Shown piece by piece: positions 40,864 to 50,209 of a DNA stretch of 53,628 nucleotides (position 1 is the first letter of the stretch; the number at the start of each line of letters is the position of its first letter). The position numbers and the translations under genes were made by a program. Origin of the DNA: Methylobacter sp. Its GTDB lineage: Bacteria > Pseudomonadota > Gammaproteobacteria > Methylococcales > Methylomonadaceae. Where the stretch lies: assembly GCA_023229605.1 (NCBI GenBank), contig JALNYY010000012.1, positions 1 to 53,628 of the forward strand, in the 5' to 3' direction. Under the pieces are notes generated by a model. That model had not been told where the DNA came from and searched no databases. It saw only the letters and a program-made list of their open reading frames with translations.

Positions 40864-41430
40864 TCAAGCGCGAGACATGAATTTTCCTGTCTCGGTATTG
40901 ATCTTGATCAACTCCTCGGACTCCAGATATTCCGGTACCTGAACTTCCAGCCCGGTAGTCAGTCTGGCCGTTTTTGTGCGCCCTGAGGCTGTAGCTCCCT
41001 TAATAGCCGGCGCCGTCTCCACGATCGCCAGCACCACGGAACTTGGCAGCTCAATACCCAGCACCGCGTCGTCCACCAGCAAGGCTACTATGCCTTCAAG
41101 TCCTTCGGTCAAATAGTCGATTTGATCCTCCAAATCCTCGCTACTCAACGTGTACTGGGTGTAATCTTCCATATTCATGAAGATATAACTATCGCCGTCC
41201 AGATAAGAAAACTGCACCTTAGCCCGCACCAGATCGGCATCCTTAAAGAAATCATCCCCTTTTAAAGACTCATCCAGTTTTTGGCCGGTTTTAAGATTGG
41301 TGAAACGGATTTTGTACAAGGTTGACGCGCCGCGCGAGGATGGACTTTTGGCATCGACCTGCTTAACCGCATGCGGTATGCCGTTTATTTCAACAACCAT
41401 GCCCCGTTTTAAATCACTAGCCTTTGCCAC
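40864..41430 (-). CDS. efpL: Elongation factor P-like protein EfpL (YeiP)
   Basis: The 188-residue paralogue of EF-P helps ribosomes stalled on proline stretches and other sequences. Three beta-barrel domains are visible: KASDLKRGMVVEINGIPHAV with the loop SPSSRGASTLYK, SYIFMNMEDYTQYTLSSEDL, and an OB-fold tail (KTARLTTGLEVQVPEYLE). The loop tip carries Arg (SSRGAS), as in EfpL/YeiP, not the Lys/Arg of modified EF-P. The start is the GTG at 41430, with GAGGAGG eight bases before it; the ATG at 41472 would add an unnatural leader. It is co-transcribed with rlmG. Confidence 0.93.
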   Translation of the reverse strand: MAKASDLKRGMVVEINGIPHAVKQVDAKSPSSRGASTLYKIRFTNLKTGQKLDESLKGDDFFKDADLVRAKVQFSYLDGDSYIFMNMEDYTQYTLSSEDLEDQIDYLTEGLEGIVALLVDDAVLGIELPSSVVLAIVETAPAIKGATASGRTKTARLTTGLEVQVPEYLESEELIKINTETGKFMSRA

Positions 41431-41653
41431 GCAAACCTCCTCTCGATTAAACTTGCCGGCAAAACGCAGCAAGGGTTTATATTAAAAAACAGCGCCATGA
41501 TGATTTAAGCCGCCATATCGGTGCTGTTGCAGGAGGCATTATATCGTAGAATCCATACTTAATCCGCCTGCCGGGAATTTCATGGCTTCGGCTATCCGAT
41601 AGCGCCTTTGCGGCGTTCCATTTTGAATGTTAATCAGTGATCAATTAAAAACT

Positions 41654-42532
41654 ATGTCAGATAAAAAACTCAGCCTCGGTTTCATCGGGATAGGACTGAT
41701 GGGCAAGCCGATGACCTTGCGTTTGCTGGATGCAGGCTTTAGCGTCAATGTCTGGAACCGTAGCCCGGAAAAGCTTCAGCCGGTCATTGACGCAGGCGCT
41801 AAAGCCTGTGGTTCCGTTGCCGAATTGGTTAGCGCCTCAGAGGTGATTATCCTGTGTCTGGCCGATACGGCGGTCGTAGAATCCGTTGTGCGCAATGATA
41901 TTGCAACGAACGGTACGGCAGGCAAGTTGCTGGTTGATTTGTCCAGCATCCACCCTGAAAACACCCGGCAATTAGCGGCGCTGCTGCATGAAAAATGCGG
42001 CATGGGCTGGGTCGATGCGCCGGTTTCCGGCGGCGTCGCCGGTGCGGAGCAGGGCAGTCTGGCGATTATGGCGGGCGGCAGTACGGAAAACATCGACGTT
42101 GCCCGGATCATCCTGGCACCGCTGTATAAGCAATTAACCCACATGGGCGAGGTGGGCAGCGGCCAGATCACCAAGATCTGTAACCAGATGATAGTCAGCT
42201 GCAATGTGCTGGTTATCGCCGAAATGATGGCGCTGGCCAAACAAGCTGGCGTCGATGCGGAGCAAATACCCTCGGCACTGGCAGGCGGTTTTGCGGACTC
42301 CAAGCCCTTGCAAATCGTCGCCCCCCAAATGGCGGCCGAGACCTTTGAGCCGGTCAAATGGCGGGTTAAAACCCTGTTGAAGGATTTGAACATGGCGGTC
42401 GATTTGTCCGCCAAACAAGGCACTGCCGTCCCGATGTCCGGCTTGGCCGCGCAGCTGATGCAACTGCACGGCAGCCACGGTTATCTGGAACAAGACCCCG
42501 CCACCTTAATCAAGCTATTCACCAAAAACTAA
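41654..42532 (+). CDS. glxR: 2-hydroxy-3-oxopropionate (tartronate semialdehyde) reductase, GlxR-type
   Basis: The 292-residue enzyme is of the beta-hydroxyacid dehydrogenase family. Seen are the NAD(P)-binding GFIGIGLMGKPMTLRLLDAG, the substrate loop DAPVSGGVAGAEQGSLAIMA, the catalytic Lys region GSGQITKICNQMIV, and the C-terminal KDLNMAVDLSAKQG. Beside a hydroxypyruvate isomerase the likely reaction is tartronate semialdehyde to D-glycerate. 3-hydroxyisobutyrate dehydrogenase is the main alternative from sequence alone. ATG 41654 (MSDKKLSLGFIGIGLMG) is used; ATG 41627 would add nine residues and neither has a clear ribosome binding site. Six bases separate it from hyi, so they are an operon. 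Confidence 0.87.
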   Translation: MSDKKLSLGFIGIGLMGKPMTLRLLDAGFSVNVWNRSPEKLQPVIDAGAKACGSVAELVSASEVIILCLADTAVVESVVRNDIATNGTAGKLLVDLSSIHPENTRQLAALLHEKCGMGWVDAPVSGGVAGAEQGSLAIMAGGSTENIDVARIILAPLYKQLTHMGEVGSGQITKICNQMIVSCNVLVIAEMMALAKQAGVDAEQIPSALAGGFADSKPLQIVAPQMAAETFEPVKWRVKTLLKDLNMAVDLSAKQGTAVPMSGLAAQLMQLHGSHGYLEQDPATLIKLFTKN

Positions 42533-42537
42533 AACTG

Positions 42538-43302
42538 ATGCTTAATTTTACCGCCAATTTAAGTCTGCTGTTTACCGAGGTTTCGCTGATCGACCGCTTC
42601 GAGGCCGCAAAACAAGCGGGCTTTAACGCCGTTGAAATTCAATTTCCTTACGAGCTGAGCGCAACGGACATAAAAAACAAACTGGACGAATACGGCTTGA
42701 AACTGGTTTTGTTCAACGTAGCCGCCGCCGATTTATTACAAGGCGGCGAGGGTCTTGCCTGCGTGCCTGAAAAGCGCGACCAATTCAGGCAGGCCGTCGC
42801 CCAAACTGCGGAATACGCGAAGCTGCTAAAACCGGAAGCGATCAATGTCCTGCCGGGGCGCTGTTTGGATAAAAGCCGGCGGTGGCAATACCTGGAAACT
42901 TTTAAATACAACCTGTGTTACGCCGTCGAGGCCTTTTCGCCGTTGGGCATCAAGACAGTGTTCGAAGCGGTCAACACCCAGGATATGCCGGGATTTATCA
43001 TCCATAGCGGAGCGCAAATGCTCAGCATATTGGAGCAGTTAAACCGTCCTGGATTGTTTATGCAGTACGATATTTACCACATGCAAATGATGGGCGAGAG
43101 GCCTGAGGAGTTTATTGCCGAATATGCCGATAAAATCGGCCATATCCAGTTTGCCGACTGCCCGGGACGCGGGCAACCGGGAACCGGCCGGATTGATTTC
43201 GGCCGGGTGTTTTCAGCTATTGAGGGTTCGGCTTATTCGGGATGGGTGGGGGCGGAATATAAACCGGTTGGAACTACGGCTGAAAGTCTGGACTGGTTAT
43301 AA
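42538..43302 (+). CDS. hyi: Hydroxypyruvate isomerase (TIM-barrel family)
   Basis: The 254-residue cytosolic enzyme interconverts hydroxypyruvate and tartronate semialdehyde. The Hyi fold is visible from LNFTANLSLLFTEVSLIDRF and GFNAVEIQFPYE to the metal ligands VFEAVNTQDMPGF, MQYDIYHMQMM, IGHIQFADCPGR and the closing WVGAEYKP. The partner GlxR then reduces tartronate semialdehyde to glycerate. Glyoxylate carboligase (gcl) and glycerate kinase are not in the window, so the substrate may instead come from serine or hydroxypyruvate metabolism. Confidence 0.92.
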   Translation: MLNFTANLSLLFTEVSLIDRFEAAKQAGFNAVEIQFPYELSATDIKNKLDEYGLKLVLFNVAAADLLQGGEGLACVPEKRDQFRQAVAQTAEYAKLLKPEAINVLPGRCLDKSRRWQYLETFKYNLCYAVEAFSPLGIKTVFEAVNTQDMPGFIIHSGAQMLSILEQLNRPGLFMQYDIYHMQMMGERPEEFIAEYADKIGHIQFADCPGRGQPGTGRIDFGRVFSAIEGSAYSGWVGAEYKPVGTTAESLDWL

Positions 43303-43348
43303 CGTAGAGCGCTGCGCACAGCAGCGCACCCTACACATAACAAAATGC

Positions 43349-43594
43349 CTAGCCTATCAATTTCAGATACTTCTGATACAAGCCTTCCTTGTCCTCAACA
43401 TGCTTGGGGTCTTTATCTATGCAATCGACCGGACAAACCTCCATGCATTGCGGTAAATCATGATGTCCTACGCACTCGGTACACAAGTCAGGATTAATGA
43501 CATAAATGTCTTCGCCTTGGGAAATCGCGCCATTCGGGCATTCCGGCTCACACACATCACAATTGATACATTCTTCATTAATAATAAGGGCCAT
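43349..43594 (-). CDS. YfhL-type 2[4Fe-4S] ferredoxin
   Basis: The 81-residue ferredoxin has two cluster motifs: CINCDVCEPECPNGAI and CTECVGHHDLPQCMEVCPVD, in which the second is stretched (CxxC-x8-CxxxCP), a mark of the YfhL/Allochromatium group with low-potential clusters. It is small, cytosolic and carries one-electron traffic to unknown partners. A close paralogue lies 46 bases upstream in the same direction. The start ATG is supported by the normal N-terminus MALIINEECINCDVC. Confidence 0.93.
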   Translation of the reverse strand: MALIINEECINCDVCEPECPNGAISQGEDIYVINPDLCTECVGHHDLPQCMEVCPVDCIDKDPKHVEDKEGLYQKYLKLIG

Positions 43595-43640
43595 ACTTAC
43601 TCCTACAAACGCCTACAAAACATTGATGAACAGTAAATGT

Positions 43641-43871
43641 TCAACCAAATAAATTCAAACACTTCTTATACAAACTTTCTTTGACCTTGTGAATGCCGTC
43701 ATTCGGGCAAACCGCTTCACATAGGGGGGCGCCGTAACGTTCCGCGCACCCGGTGCATAATGCAGGGTCAATAACATAGGCATCCTCGGTCTGAACAATA
43801 GCTTCATTCGGACACTCGGGCTCACAGACGCCGCACCGGGCGCATTTATTTTCATCAATAAACAGGGCCAT
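43641..43871 (-). CDS. YfhL-type ferredoxin, second copy
   Basis: The 76-residue protein shares the build of its neighbour (CARCGVCEPECPNEAI; CTGCAERYGAPLCEAVCPND), differing mostly outside the cysteines, and ends in KESLYKKCLNLFG, which parallels the KEGLYQKYLKLIG tail of the first copy. Tandem copies suggest recent duplication and possibly different redox potentials. All eight cluster cysteines are present. It follows coaD by only three bases, so it belongs to the coaD transcript. Confidence 0.92.
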   Translation of the reverse strand: MALFIDENKCARCGVCEPECPNEAIVQTEDAYVIDPALCTGCAERYGAPLCEAVCPNDGIHKVKESLYKKCLNLFG

Positions 43872-43874
43872 ATT

Positions 43875-44360
43875 TTACTCTCCCTTAAATTTATTAATTA
43901 AACATTGGTGAACAAGATCAGGGACAAAACAGGACACGTCGCCGTTCAACTGAGCAATTTCCCGGATCATGCTCGAAGAAATAAATTCATACTGCTCGGC
44001 TGGGGTTAGAAACACGGTTTCCAGTTCCGGAGCCAGGCGGCGGTTCATCCCGGCCAGCTGAAATTCATATTCAAAATCGGATACCGCGCGCAAGCCGCGC
44101 AAAATCACATTGGCGCCCTGCTGTTTGGCGCACTCGACCAGCAAGTTACCAAAGCCGATTACCGACACATTGGGAAATTCCGAAGTAACCGCCGCCACCA
44201 ATTCCACCCGTTCGTCCAGGGAAAACAACGGGGTCTTGCCCCGGTTAACGGCCACGGCGACAACCACTTTATGGTAAAGCCTGGACGCTCTGGCAATCAG
44301 GTCCAAATGTCCATTGGTAATGGGATCAAAAGTACCCGGATAAATTGCGATGCTGGACAT
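43875..44360 (-). CDS. coaD: Phosphopantetheine adenylyltransferase
   Basis: The 161-residue cytosolic hexamer makes dephospho-CoA from 4'-phosphopantetheine and ATP. The nucleotidyltransferase motif IAYPGTFDPITNGHLDLI (with T/HxGH), the NRGKTPLFSLDERVEL segment, VILRGLRAVSDFEYEFQLAGMN and the end motif YEFISSSMIREIAQLNGDVS are all present. The next gene upstream, rsmD, is 105 bases away. The rsmD-coaD-yfhL order is common in gammaproteobacteria. Confidence 0.97.
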   Translation of the reverse strand: MSSIAIYPGTFDPITNGHLDLIARASRLYHKVVVAVAVNRGKTPLFSLDERVELVAAVTSEFPNVSVIGFGNLLVECAKQQGANVILRGLRAVSDFEYEFQLAGMNRRLAPELETVFLTPAEQYEFISSSMIREIAQLNGDVSCFVPDLVHQCLINKFKGE

Positions 44361-44465
44361 GGTCAGTGGTTTTCAAAAAAAGCGGCAATTCTATACCAAT
44401 AGGCTGGTTTTAAATACCCATTTACGAAATAACTGCATGTACAGCGCCATGCAGTCGCAATCCGG

Positions 44466-45029
44466 CTATTCGGCACGCTCAAACAAATGATAGCCGACTT
44501 CACCCGCGCTTTTACTTTTCAGCCGCCGCCAGTTTGCGGGCATGGATGCTCCGCATGAAAAATCGAAATTACGTTCGGTTTCAACATAAATCCTTGCATG
44601 CTTAGCCAGCCAGCCGTTTTCTTCCAGTTGCCGACAGGTTTGAACAGCCAGTCCCAGGCCGAACGGCGGATCGAGAAACACCACATCGAAGGCTTGCGCG
44701 TCCCCTTCCAGATAGCGTGATACATCGCTTTGCACTATTTTTATCTGCCCGGCGGACAGAGCAAGCGCATTGTCCTTTAAACAGCGGCAGGCCTGGGCGT
44801 TATTTTCCACCTGGACGACCGATTTTGCGCCTCGGGAAGCGGCTTCAAAGCCCAATGCGCCGCTGCCCGCATACAAGTCCAGACACTGTTTGCCGAAAAT
44901 TTCATACTGCAACCAGTTGAATAAGGTTTCCCGGACTCTGGCGGGCGTGGGCCTTAATCCCGGCGCATCGACAAAGCTTATCTGCCGGCTGCGCCAGTCC
45001 CCGCCGATAATCCTGAGCTTATTTTTCAC
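44466..45029 (-). CDS. rsmD: 16S rRNA m2G966 methyltransferase
   Basis: The 187-residue SAM-dependent enzyme has the family N-terminus KLRIIGGDWRSRQISF, the RPTPARVRETLFNWL tract, the SAM motif CLDLYAGSGALGFEAASRGA and the catalytic DVVFLDPPFGLGL (DPPF). It methylates N2 of G966 in 16S rRNA. The start overlaps the end of the upstream peptidase gene by 11 bases, so translation is probably coupled. The length is normal. Confidence 0.96.
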   Translation of the reverse strand: MKNKLRIIGGDWRSRQISFVDAPGLRPTPARVRETLFNWLQYEIFGKQCLDLYAGSGALGFEAASRGAKSVVQVENNAQACRCLKDNALALSAGQIKIVQSDVSRYLEGDAQAFDVVFLDPPFGLGLAVQTCRQLEENGWLAKHARIYVETERNFDFSCGASMPANWRRLKSKSAGEVGYHLFERAE

Positions 45030-46344
45030 TCTTCTTGCCGCTCCCGCCCAGCGTGATGGTTTGCATTAACTGCGGGTCAATGCGCCGCTTAAAAGCATCT
45101 TTTATCGATGCCGTCGTCACCTTCTCGACGTTTTGCTGGAAAGTATCCAGATAATCCAGCGGCATTTCATAAAAGCCGATCATCGACACGTAACTGGCCA
45201 GCTTTTTATTGGTGTCGAAACGCATCGCAAAACCGCCGGTGATGTTTCTCTTAGCGGCAATCAGTTCGGTTTCCGTAGGTCCTTGAGCAATAAAATCAGC
45301 CAGCGTTTTGTTCAGCACTTCCAGCGCTTTCCCGGTTTGATCATTGCGGGTTTGCAGGCTGACCGTAAACGGCCCTTTTCGGAACATCGGCGCAAAAGAA
45401 CTGCCCGCGCTGTAAGCCAGACCGCGTTTTTCCCTGACTTCCTCAAACAGCTTGGAAACCAGTCCGCCGCCGCCCAGAATATGGTTGCCGACATATAAGG
45501 CAAAGTAATCAGGATCTTTTCGGTAAGTGCCCGGCATTCCGACCAGAACATGGGTCTGCGAGGAAGGGAATTCAATATGCTGCATGCCTGCTTTTACCGG
45601 CATGACCACTTCCGACAAAGGTTCCGGTTTCGACCCTGTCGGCAAACCGGAAACCAAGGTTTCGGCGGTTTGTTCGGCCTGTTGCCTGGACAAGTCGCCT
45701 ACAATCACCACTATCGCATTGGCGGCCACATAATATTTCTGATAGAAGCTCCGCAGATCCGCCGATTCAAGGCCGGACACCGTGGCGATCTCACCGGAAA
45801 CCGGATGCCCGTAAGGATGATCGCCGTACAAGGCTTTATAGTAGGCGATGTGGGCCAACTCGGCGGGCGATTCCTCCTGTTGTTTTAAACCGGCCAAGGT
45901 CCGGTTTTTTTCGCGCTGAAAATCGGCCTCATTAAAACTTGGACTGGTCAAAATGACCTGCATGGTCTCCAGCGCTTTATCGAACAGGGGCTTATCCGTT
46001 AAGGTGCGCAATGAAACGGAAGCCATATCGATCGAAATGCTGGAGCCGAATTGCGCGCCGACACTTTCAAAACGCCGGGCAATTTCATCGGCATTCCATT
46101 GCCCCGCCCCGGTATCGAGCAACGCGGATGTCAATGCAGACAGGCCGAACTGGTAGCCGTCACGCGCACTGCCCGCATCGAACGCAACCTGTATATCCAC
46201 CATCGGCAGGCCTTCGGTATGCACGTAATAAACCCGGCTGCCCTGCGGCGTTTGCCAGTGTTCGATTTTTGCAGCCGCCTGGGCCGGGCTGTAAAAAGCC
46301 GCAAGCCAAGCCATCAACATAAAACTTAACAGATGAATACGCAT
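45019..46344 (-). CDS. M16-family peptidase-like protein lacking the zinc motif (inactive subunit)
   Basis: The 441-residue protein has a signal peptide (LLSFMLMAWLAAFYSPAQA). The HxxEH motif of M16 peptidases is absent: where it is expected the sequence reads FGLSALTSALLDTGAG. The C-terminal half keeps the conserved region GPFTVSLQTRNDQTGKALEV and the RGLAYSAGSSF segment, in which Arg and Tyr line the active-site cavity. Such proteins pair with an active M16 partner to form a heterodimer. The partner lies directly upstream with a one-base overlap. The likely site is periplasm. Confidence 0.92.
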   Translation of the reverse strand: MRIHLLSFMLMAWLAAFYSPAQAAAKIEHWQTPQGSRVYYVHTEGLPMVDIQVAFDAGSARDGYQFGLSALTSALLDTGAGQWNADEIARRFESVGAQFGSSISIDMASVSLRTLTDKPLFDKALETMQVILTSPSFNEADFQREKNRTLAGLKQQEESPAELAHIAYYKALYGDHPYGHPVSGEIATVSGLESADLRSFYQKYYVAANAIVVIVGDLSRQQAEQTAETLVSGLPTGSKPEPLSEVVMPVKAGMQHIEFPSSQTHVLVGMPGTYRKDPDYFALYVGNHILGGGGLVSKLFEEVREKRGLAYSAGSSFAPMFRKGPFTVSLQTRNDQTGKALEVLNKTLADFIAQGPTETELIAAKRNITGGFAMRFDTNKKLASYVSMIGFYEMPLDYLDTFQQNVEKVTTASIKDAFKRRIDPQLMQTITLGGSGKKSEK

Positions 46345-47708
46345 TATCTAACTCCTTTTTCAGTCTTAGTCTCGGTAATGTGTCCATTGATCGGCAAGGG
46401 TTCCAGATAAGCGACGCTCAATTGGTCTTCAAGCAGATACTTGCGCGCCACATCACGCACCTGTTCAGCGGTAACCTGATTGACCTTGTCGACATATTCA
46501 TCGACTTTTTGCCAGCCCAGGCCGACCGTCTCCAGCATACCCAACTGCATAGCCTGATAAAAACCGGAATCCCGCTCGTAAACCGCTTTGGCTAAAACCT
46601 GCGCCTTAATGCGCTGTAATTCATCATTATCGATCAGTTTGATTTGCAGCTTGGTAATCTCGTCTTTTAATGCGATTTCCAAATCCCAGACGGTTTTTCC
46701 CTCGGCAGGTGTAGCTTCCAGCGTAAACAATTCCGGCAGTCTTGAGTGCAAGCCGTAACTTGCGCCGGCAGAAACGGCTATTTGTTTGCCGCGCACCAGA
46801 TCAGAACTCAGTCTGGCGCTGCTGCCGCCATCCAGCACTCCGGCCAGGACTTCCAGCGCATACGCTTCCCACTCATGTTCCGCTGTTTTCAATACCGGCG
46901 TCTTATAGCCCATGACCACATAGGGCAGTTTTGCCGGCAGTTTAACGGTCATCTTCCGGACGCCCAGCTGTTTGACTTCATCCTGCGGCTTTAGCGGTTT
47001 AAGTTCGCTGGGCTTAAGTGGGGCAAAATATTTTTCCGCCAGCGCGAAAACAGCTTTGGGTTCCACATCGCCCACAACCACCAGCGTCGCATTATTGGGC
47101 GCATACCAACGCTGATACCAGGCCTGAAGGTCTTCAACCTTGTAATTTGCAATATCCGACGGCCAGCCGATCACAGGATTCCTATAAGGGCTGTTGGTGT
47201 AAGCCATCGCATTAAAATTTTCCTGCATTTTTGCCTGCGGATTATCGTCGGTGCGCATTCTTCGCTCTTCGGTCACCACTTGCAGTTCCTTTTTCAACTC
47301 ATCGGGCAATAGGTGCAGGTTGCGCATTCTGTCGGCTTCCAGTTCAAAACTGACCGCCAGCCTGGAGGCCTCCATGGTTTGAAAATAGGCAGTGTAATCC
47401 GTCCCGGTAAAGGCGTTTTCCTCGCCGCCGTTTTCGGCGATGATGCGGGAAAACTCGCCTGCGGGATGCTTGTCGGTTCCTTTAAACATCATGTGTTCAA
47501 GCATATGGGAAATGCCGGTAATGCCGCCCGGCTCATAACTTGAACCTACCTTGTACCAGACCTGGGACACCGCAATCGGAGACCGGTGATCCTCCTTAAC
47601 CAGCACTTTTAAACCGTTCTCCAGCATGTGCTCCGATACTTTAGTTCCGGCGTTGCTTGCAAAAACCGGTAGCCACAATAATGCGGCGCATAGTAATCGA
47701 TTGTTCAT
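46344..47708 (-). CDS. M16-family zinc peptidase, active subunit
   Basis: The 454-residue secreted or periplasmic peptidase has a signal peptide (LLCAALLWLPVFASNA). The inverted zinc motif HxxEH is intact in GISHMLEHMMFKGT, with the third ligand Glu in ELEADRMRNL. It resembles the pitrilysin/processing-peptidase type that degrades short peptides. The end overlaps the inactive partner by one base, so both chains come from one mRNA in equal amount. The substrate is unknown. Confidence 0.93.
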   Translation of the reverse strand: MNNRLLCAALLWLPVFASNAGTKVSEHMLENGLKVLVKEDHRSPIAVSQVWYKVGSSYEPGGITGISHMLEHMMFKGTDKHPAGEFSRIIAENGGEENAFTGTDYTAYFQTMEASRLAVSFELEADRMRNLHLLPDELKKELQVVTEERRMRTDDNPQAKMQENFNAMAYTNSPYRNPVIGWPSDIANYKVEDLQAWYQRWYAPNNATLVVVGDVEPKAVFALAEKYFAPLKPSELKPLKPQDEVKQLGVRKMTVKLPAKLPYVVMGYKTPVLKTAEHEWEAYALEVLAGVLDGGSSARLSSDLVRGKQIAVSAGASYGLHSRLPELFTLEATPAEGKTVWDLEIALKDEITKLQIKLIDNDELQRIKAQVLAKAVYERDSGFYQAMQLGMLETVGLGWQKVDEYVDKVNQVTAEQVRDVARKYLLEDQLSVAYLEPLPINGHITETKTEKGVR

Positions 47709-48074
47709 AACTCCCTCTTTGATGAATGTTAAAGTACTTTTAAATATTGGAAACCGGGGCTATGGTCACAGGATATTCATCGCGTACCATTATTGAGCCG
47801 GGATATTTAGAAAATGGTATGCGATGCATACCCTACATGACTAGTCCTGATAGTAACAGGGATAAAATAGTTCTGAATAGCTATTGTTAAGTAATAAGCC
47901 GTTACCGGCGCCCGCTAACTTTATGCAACAATGCTGATTTTACGCAAACGGCGCAAATCGTTTCAACTTTAAGCTGACGCCCCTAGTCACATGATGCAAA
48001 AACAGAGTATATATCTCGCCTAAAAGCCGTAAAAGAGCATTATACATTTTTCAACCGAACCCAAGGATTATCGC
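47709..48074. other. Intergenic region between M16 operon and acsA
   Basis: It holds no gene. A 17-base palindrome, GGTATGC-GAT-GCATACC (47816-47832), is overlapped by an imperfect inverted repeat CGCGTACCATT (47781-47791) / AATGGTATGCG (47813-47823). This is probably another member of the short repeat families. No clear promoter hexamers stood out for acsA. Confidence 0.45.
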
Positions 48075-50012
48075 ATGTCAGACCTTAAAATTTATGACAT
48101 AAAACCGGAAATAGCGGATCAGGCGCACATTACCGCTGAAACATATAAAACCCTGTATCAGCGCTCCATAGCCGAACCGGAAGCGTTCTGGGCCGAACAG
48201 GCCGCACAGTTTTTGGATTGGAGCAAGCCTTGGGACACGGTCATGGACTGCGATTTCCATACCGGCCATATCCGCTGGTTTGAAGGCGGAAAACTCAACG
48301 TCAGCGTCAACTGCGTGGATCGCCATCTTGCGACACGCAGCGACCAAGTCGCCATTATCTGGGAAGGCGACAACCCGGCGCACGATAAAAAAATCACCTA
48401 CCGGCAATTGCATGAACAAGTCTGCAAGTTCGCCAATGTGTTAAAAGCGCAAGGCGTCAAAAAAGGCGACCGCGTTTGCATCTACCTGCCGATGATCAGC
48501 GAGGCGGCAGCGGTAATGCTGGCCTGCACCCGCATTGGCGCCGTGCATTCGATTGTATTCGGCGGTTTTTCCGCCGAGGCGTTGAAAGACCGTATTCTGG
48601 ATGCCAATTGCAGGTTTTTGGTCTGCGCCGACGAAGGCCACCGCGGCGGCAAGACCGTCCCCATTAAAGCCAATGCCGATGAAGCCGCCGCGGCCTGTCC
48701 CTGCCTTGAACAAGTCATCGTCATAAAGAATACCGGCAATCCTGTAGACTGGCACGAACAGCGCGATGTCTGGTTTCACGAAGCGATGGCGACAGCGTCT
48801 GCCGATTGCCCGGCTGAAGAAATGGATGCCGAAGACCCGTTGTTTATCCTGTACACCTCAGGTTCCACCGGCAAACCTAAAGGGGTTCTGCATACGACCG
48901 GCGGTTATTTGCTGTACACGGCCATGACCCACAAATACGTGTTCGATTACCATGACGGCGACATTTACTGGTGCACCGCCGACATCGGCTGGGTAACCGG
49001 CCATTCCTACATGATCTACGGCCCTTTATGCAACGGCGCAACCACCCTGATGTTTGAAGGCGTGCCGACTTATCCAGCAGCCGACCGCTTCTGGCAGGTG
49101 ATCGACAAACATCAGGTTAATATCTTTTATACCGCGCCGACCGCGATCCGCGCACTGATGGCGCAGGGCGATGAATTTGTTGAACGCTGCTCGCGCCGCA
49201 GTCTGAGGATACTCGGCAGCGTCGGCGAGCCGATAAACCCGGAAGCCTGGGAATGGTATTACCATACGGTCGGCGACGGCCGCTGCCCGGTCGTCGATAC
49301 CTGGTGGCAAACGGAAACCGGCGGCATATTGATCACCCCGTTGCCCGGCGCAATACCTTTAAAGCCGGGCTCGGCGACCTTGCCTTTCTTCGGCATCACG
49401 CCCGAAATCATGGATAACGGAGGCCTAATCATGGAAGGCGCGGCCGAAGGCATTTTAGTCATCAGCCGATCCTGGCCGGGACAGGCGCGTTCCGTTTTCG
49501 GAGACCATCAGCGTTTTGTCGACACTTATTTCAAAAACTACCCCGGCTATTATTTTACCGGCGACGGCGCGCGCCGCGATCAGGACGGCTATTTCTGGAT
49601 TACCGGGCGGGTTGACGATGTGATCAATGTATCCGGCCACCGCATGGGCACCGCGGAAATCGAAAGCGCGCTGGTGCTGCATGAACATGTCGCCGAAGCG
49701 GCGGTGGTCGGCTATCCGCATGATATTAAGGGGCAAGGCATCTACGCTTACGTGACCTTAAACGTCGGCATCGAGCCTTCCGAAGAACTGCGCCAGGAAC
49801 TGATCGATCTGGTCAAAAAAGAAATCGGTCCGATTGCCCACCCGGATATTATCCAGTGGGCGCCGGGTTTACCTAAAACCCGTTCCGGTAAAATCATGCG
49901 CCGCATTTTGCGCAAAGTGGCGTCCAATGAGATCGGCAGTCTGGGCGATACCTCCACGCTGGCCGATCCGGCCGTGGTTGACGATATTATTGAGCATCGG
50001 GCCAATAAATAA
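48075..50012 (+). CDS. acsA: Acetyl-CoA synthetase
   Basis: The 645-residue enzyme converts acetate, ATP and CoA to acetyl-CoA through acetyl-AMP. Motifs seen are FILYTSGSTGKPKGVLHTTG (P-loop), CTADIGWVTGHSYMIYGPL, VVDTWWQTETGG, YFTGDGARRDQDGYFWITGR and the C-terminal KTRSGKIMRRILRK with Lys606, the residue acetylated in other bacteria to switch the enzyme off. Length and start (ATG 48075) are as usual. It stands alone, 197 bases before an ABC transporter. It would allow acetate or acetaldehyde-derived acetate to be used, in line with the ExaC-type dehydrogenase at 1920. Confidence 0.97.
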   Translation: MSDLKIYDIKPEIADQAHITAETYKTLYQRSIAEPEAFWAEQAAQFLDWSKPWDTVMDCDFHTGHIRWFEGGKLNVSVNCVDRHLATRSDQVAIIWEGDNPAHDKKITYRQLHEQVCKFANVLKAQGVKKGDRVCIYLPMISEAAAVMLACTRIGAVHSIVFGGFSAEALKDRILDANCRFLVCADEGHRGGKTVPIKANADEAAAACPCLEQVIVIKNTGNPVDWHEQRDVWFHEAMATASADCPAEEMDAEDPLFILYTSGSTGKPKGVLHTTGGYLLYTAMTHKYVFDYHDGDIYWCTADIGWVTGHSYMIYGPLCNGATTLMFEGVPTYPAADRFWQVIDKHQVNIFYTAPTAIRALMAQGDEFVERCSRRSLRILGSVGEPINPEAWEWYYHTVGDGRCPVVDTWWQTETGGILITPLPGAIPLKPGSATLPFFGITPEIMDNGGLIMEGAAEGILVISRSWPGQARSVFGDHQRFVDTYFKNYPGYYFTGDGARRDQDGYFWITGRVDDVINVSGHRMGTAEIESALVLHEHVAEAAVVGYPHDIKGQGIYAYVTLNVGIEPSEELRQELIDLVKKEIGPIAHPDIIQWAPGLPKTRSGKIMRRILRKVASNEIGSLGDTSTLADPAVVDDIIEHRANK

Positions 50013-50090
50013 TCATCTTAACGACTTACCCTGACCAGTGCCGTAGACCGCGTTTGGCTATGCACACAAGGTATCGCGTATTTTTGTATT

Positions 50091-50146
50091 CAAAGCAAGC
50101 TTTGAACTCCGGTATCCGCGCTTTTTGGAGTCCAAAGCTTGCTTTG
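50091..50146. repeat. REP-like inverted repeat
   Basis: CAAAGCAAGCTTTGAACTCC (50091-50110) pairs with its complement at 50127-50146 with one mismatch around a 16-base loop. It follows acsA and may also protect the end of that mRNA. Confidence 0.75.
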
Positions 50147-50209
50147 GCCGTTTGGTTGCATTTATCAGCCGAACCCAGGTAACAGTTCCCCGCTTACAAA
50201 AAACAATTC

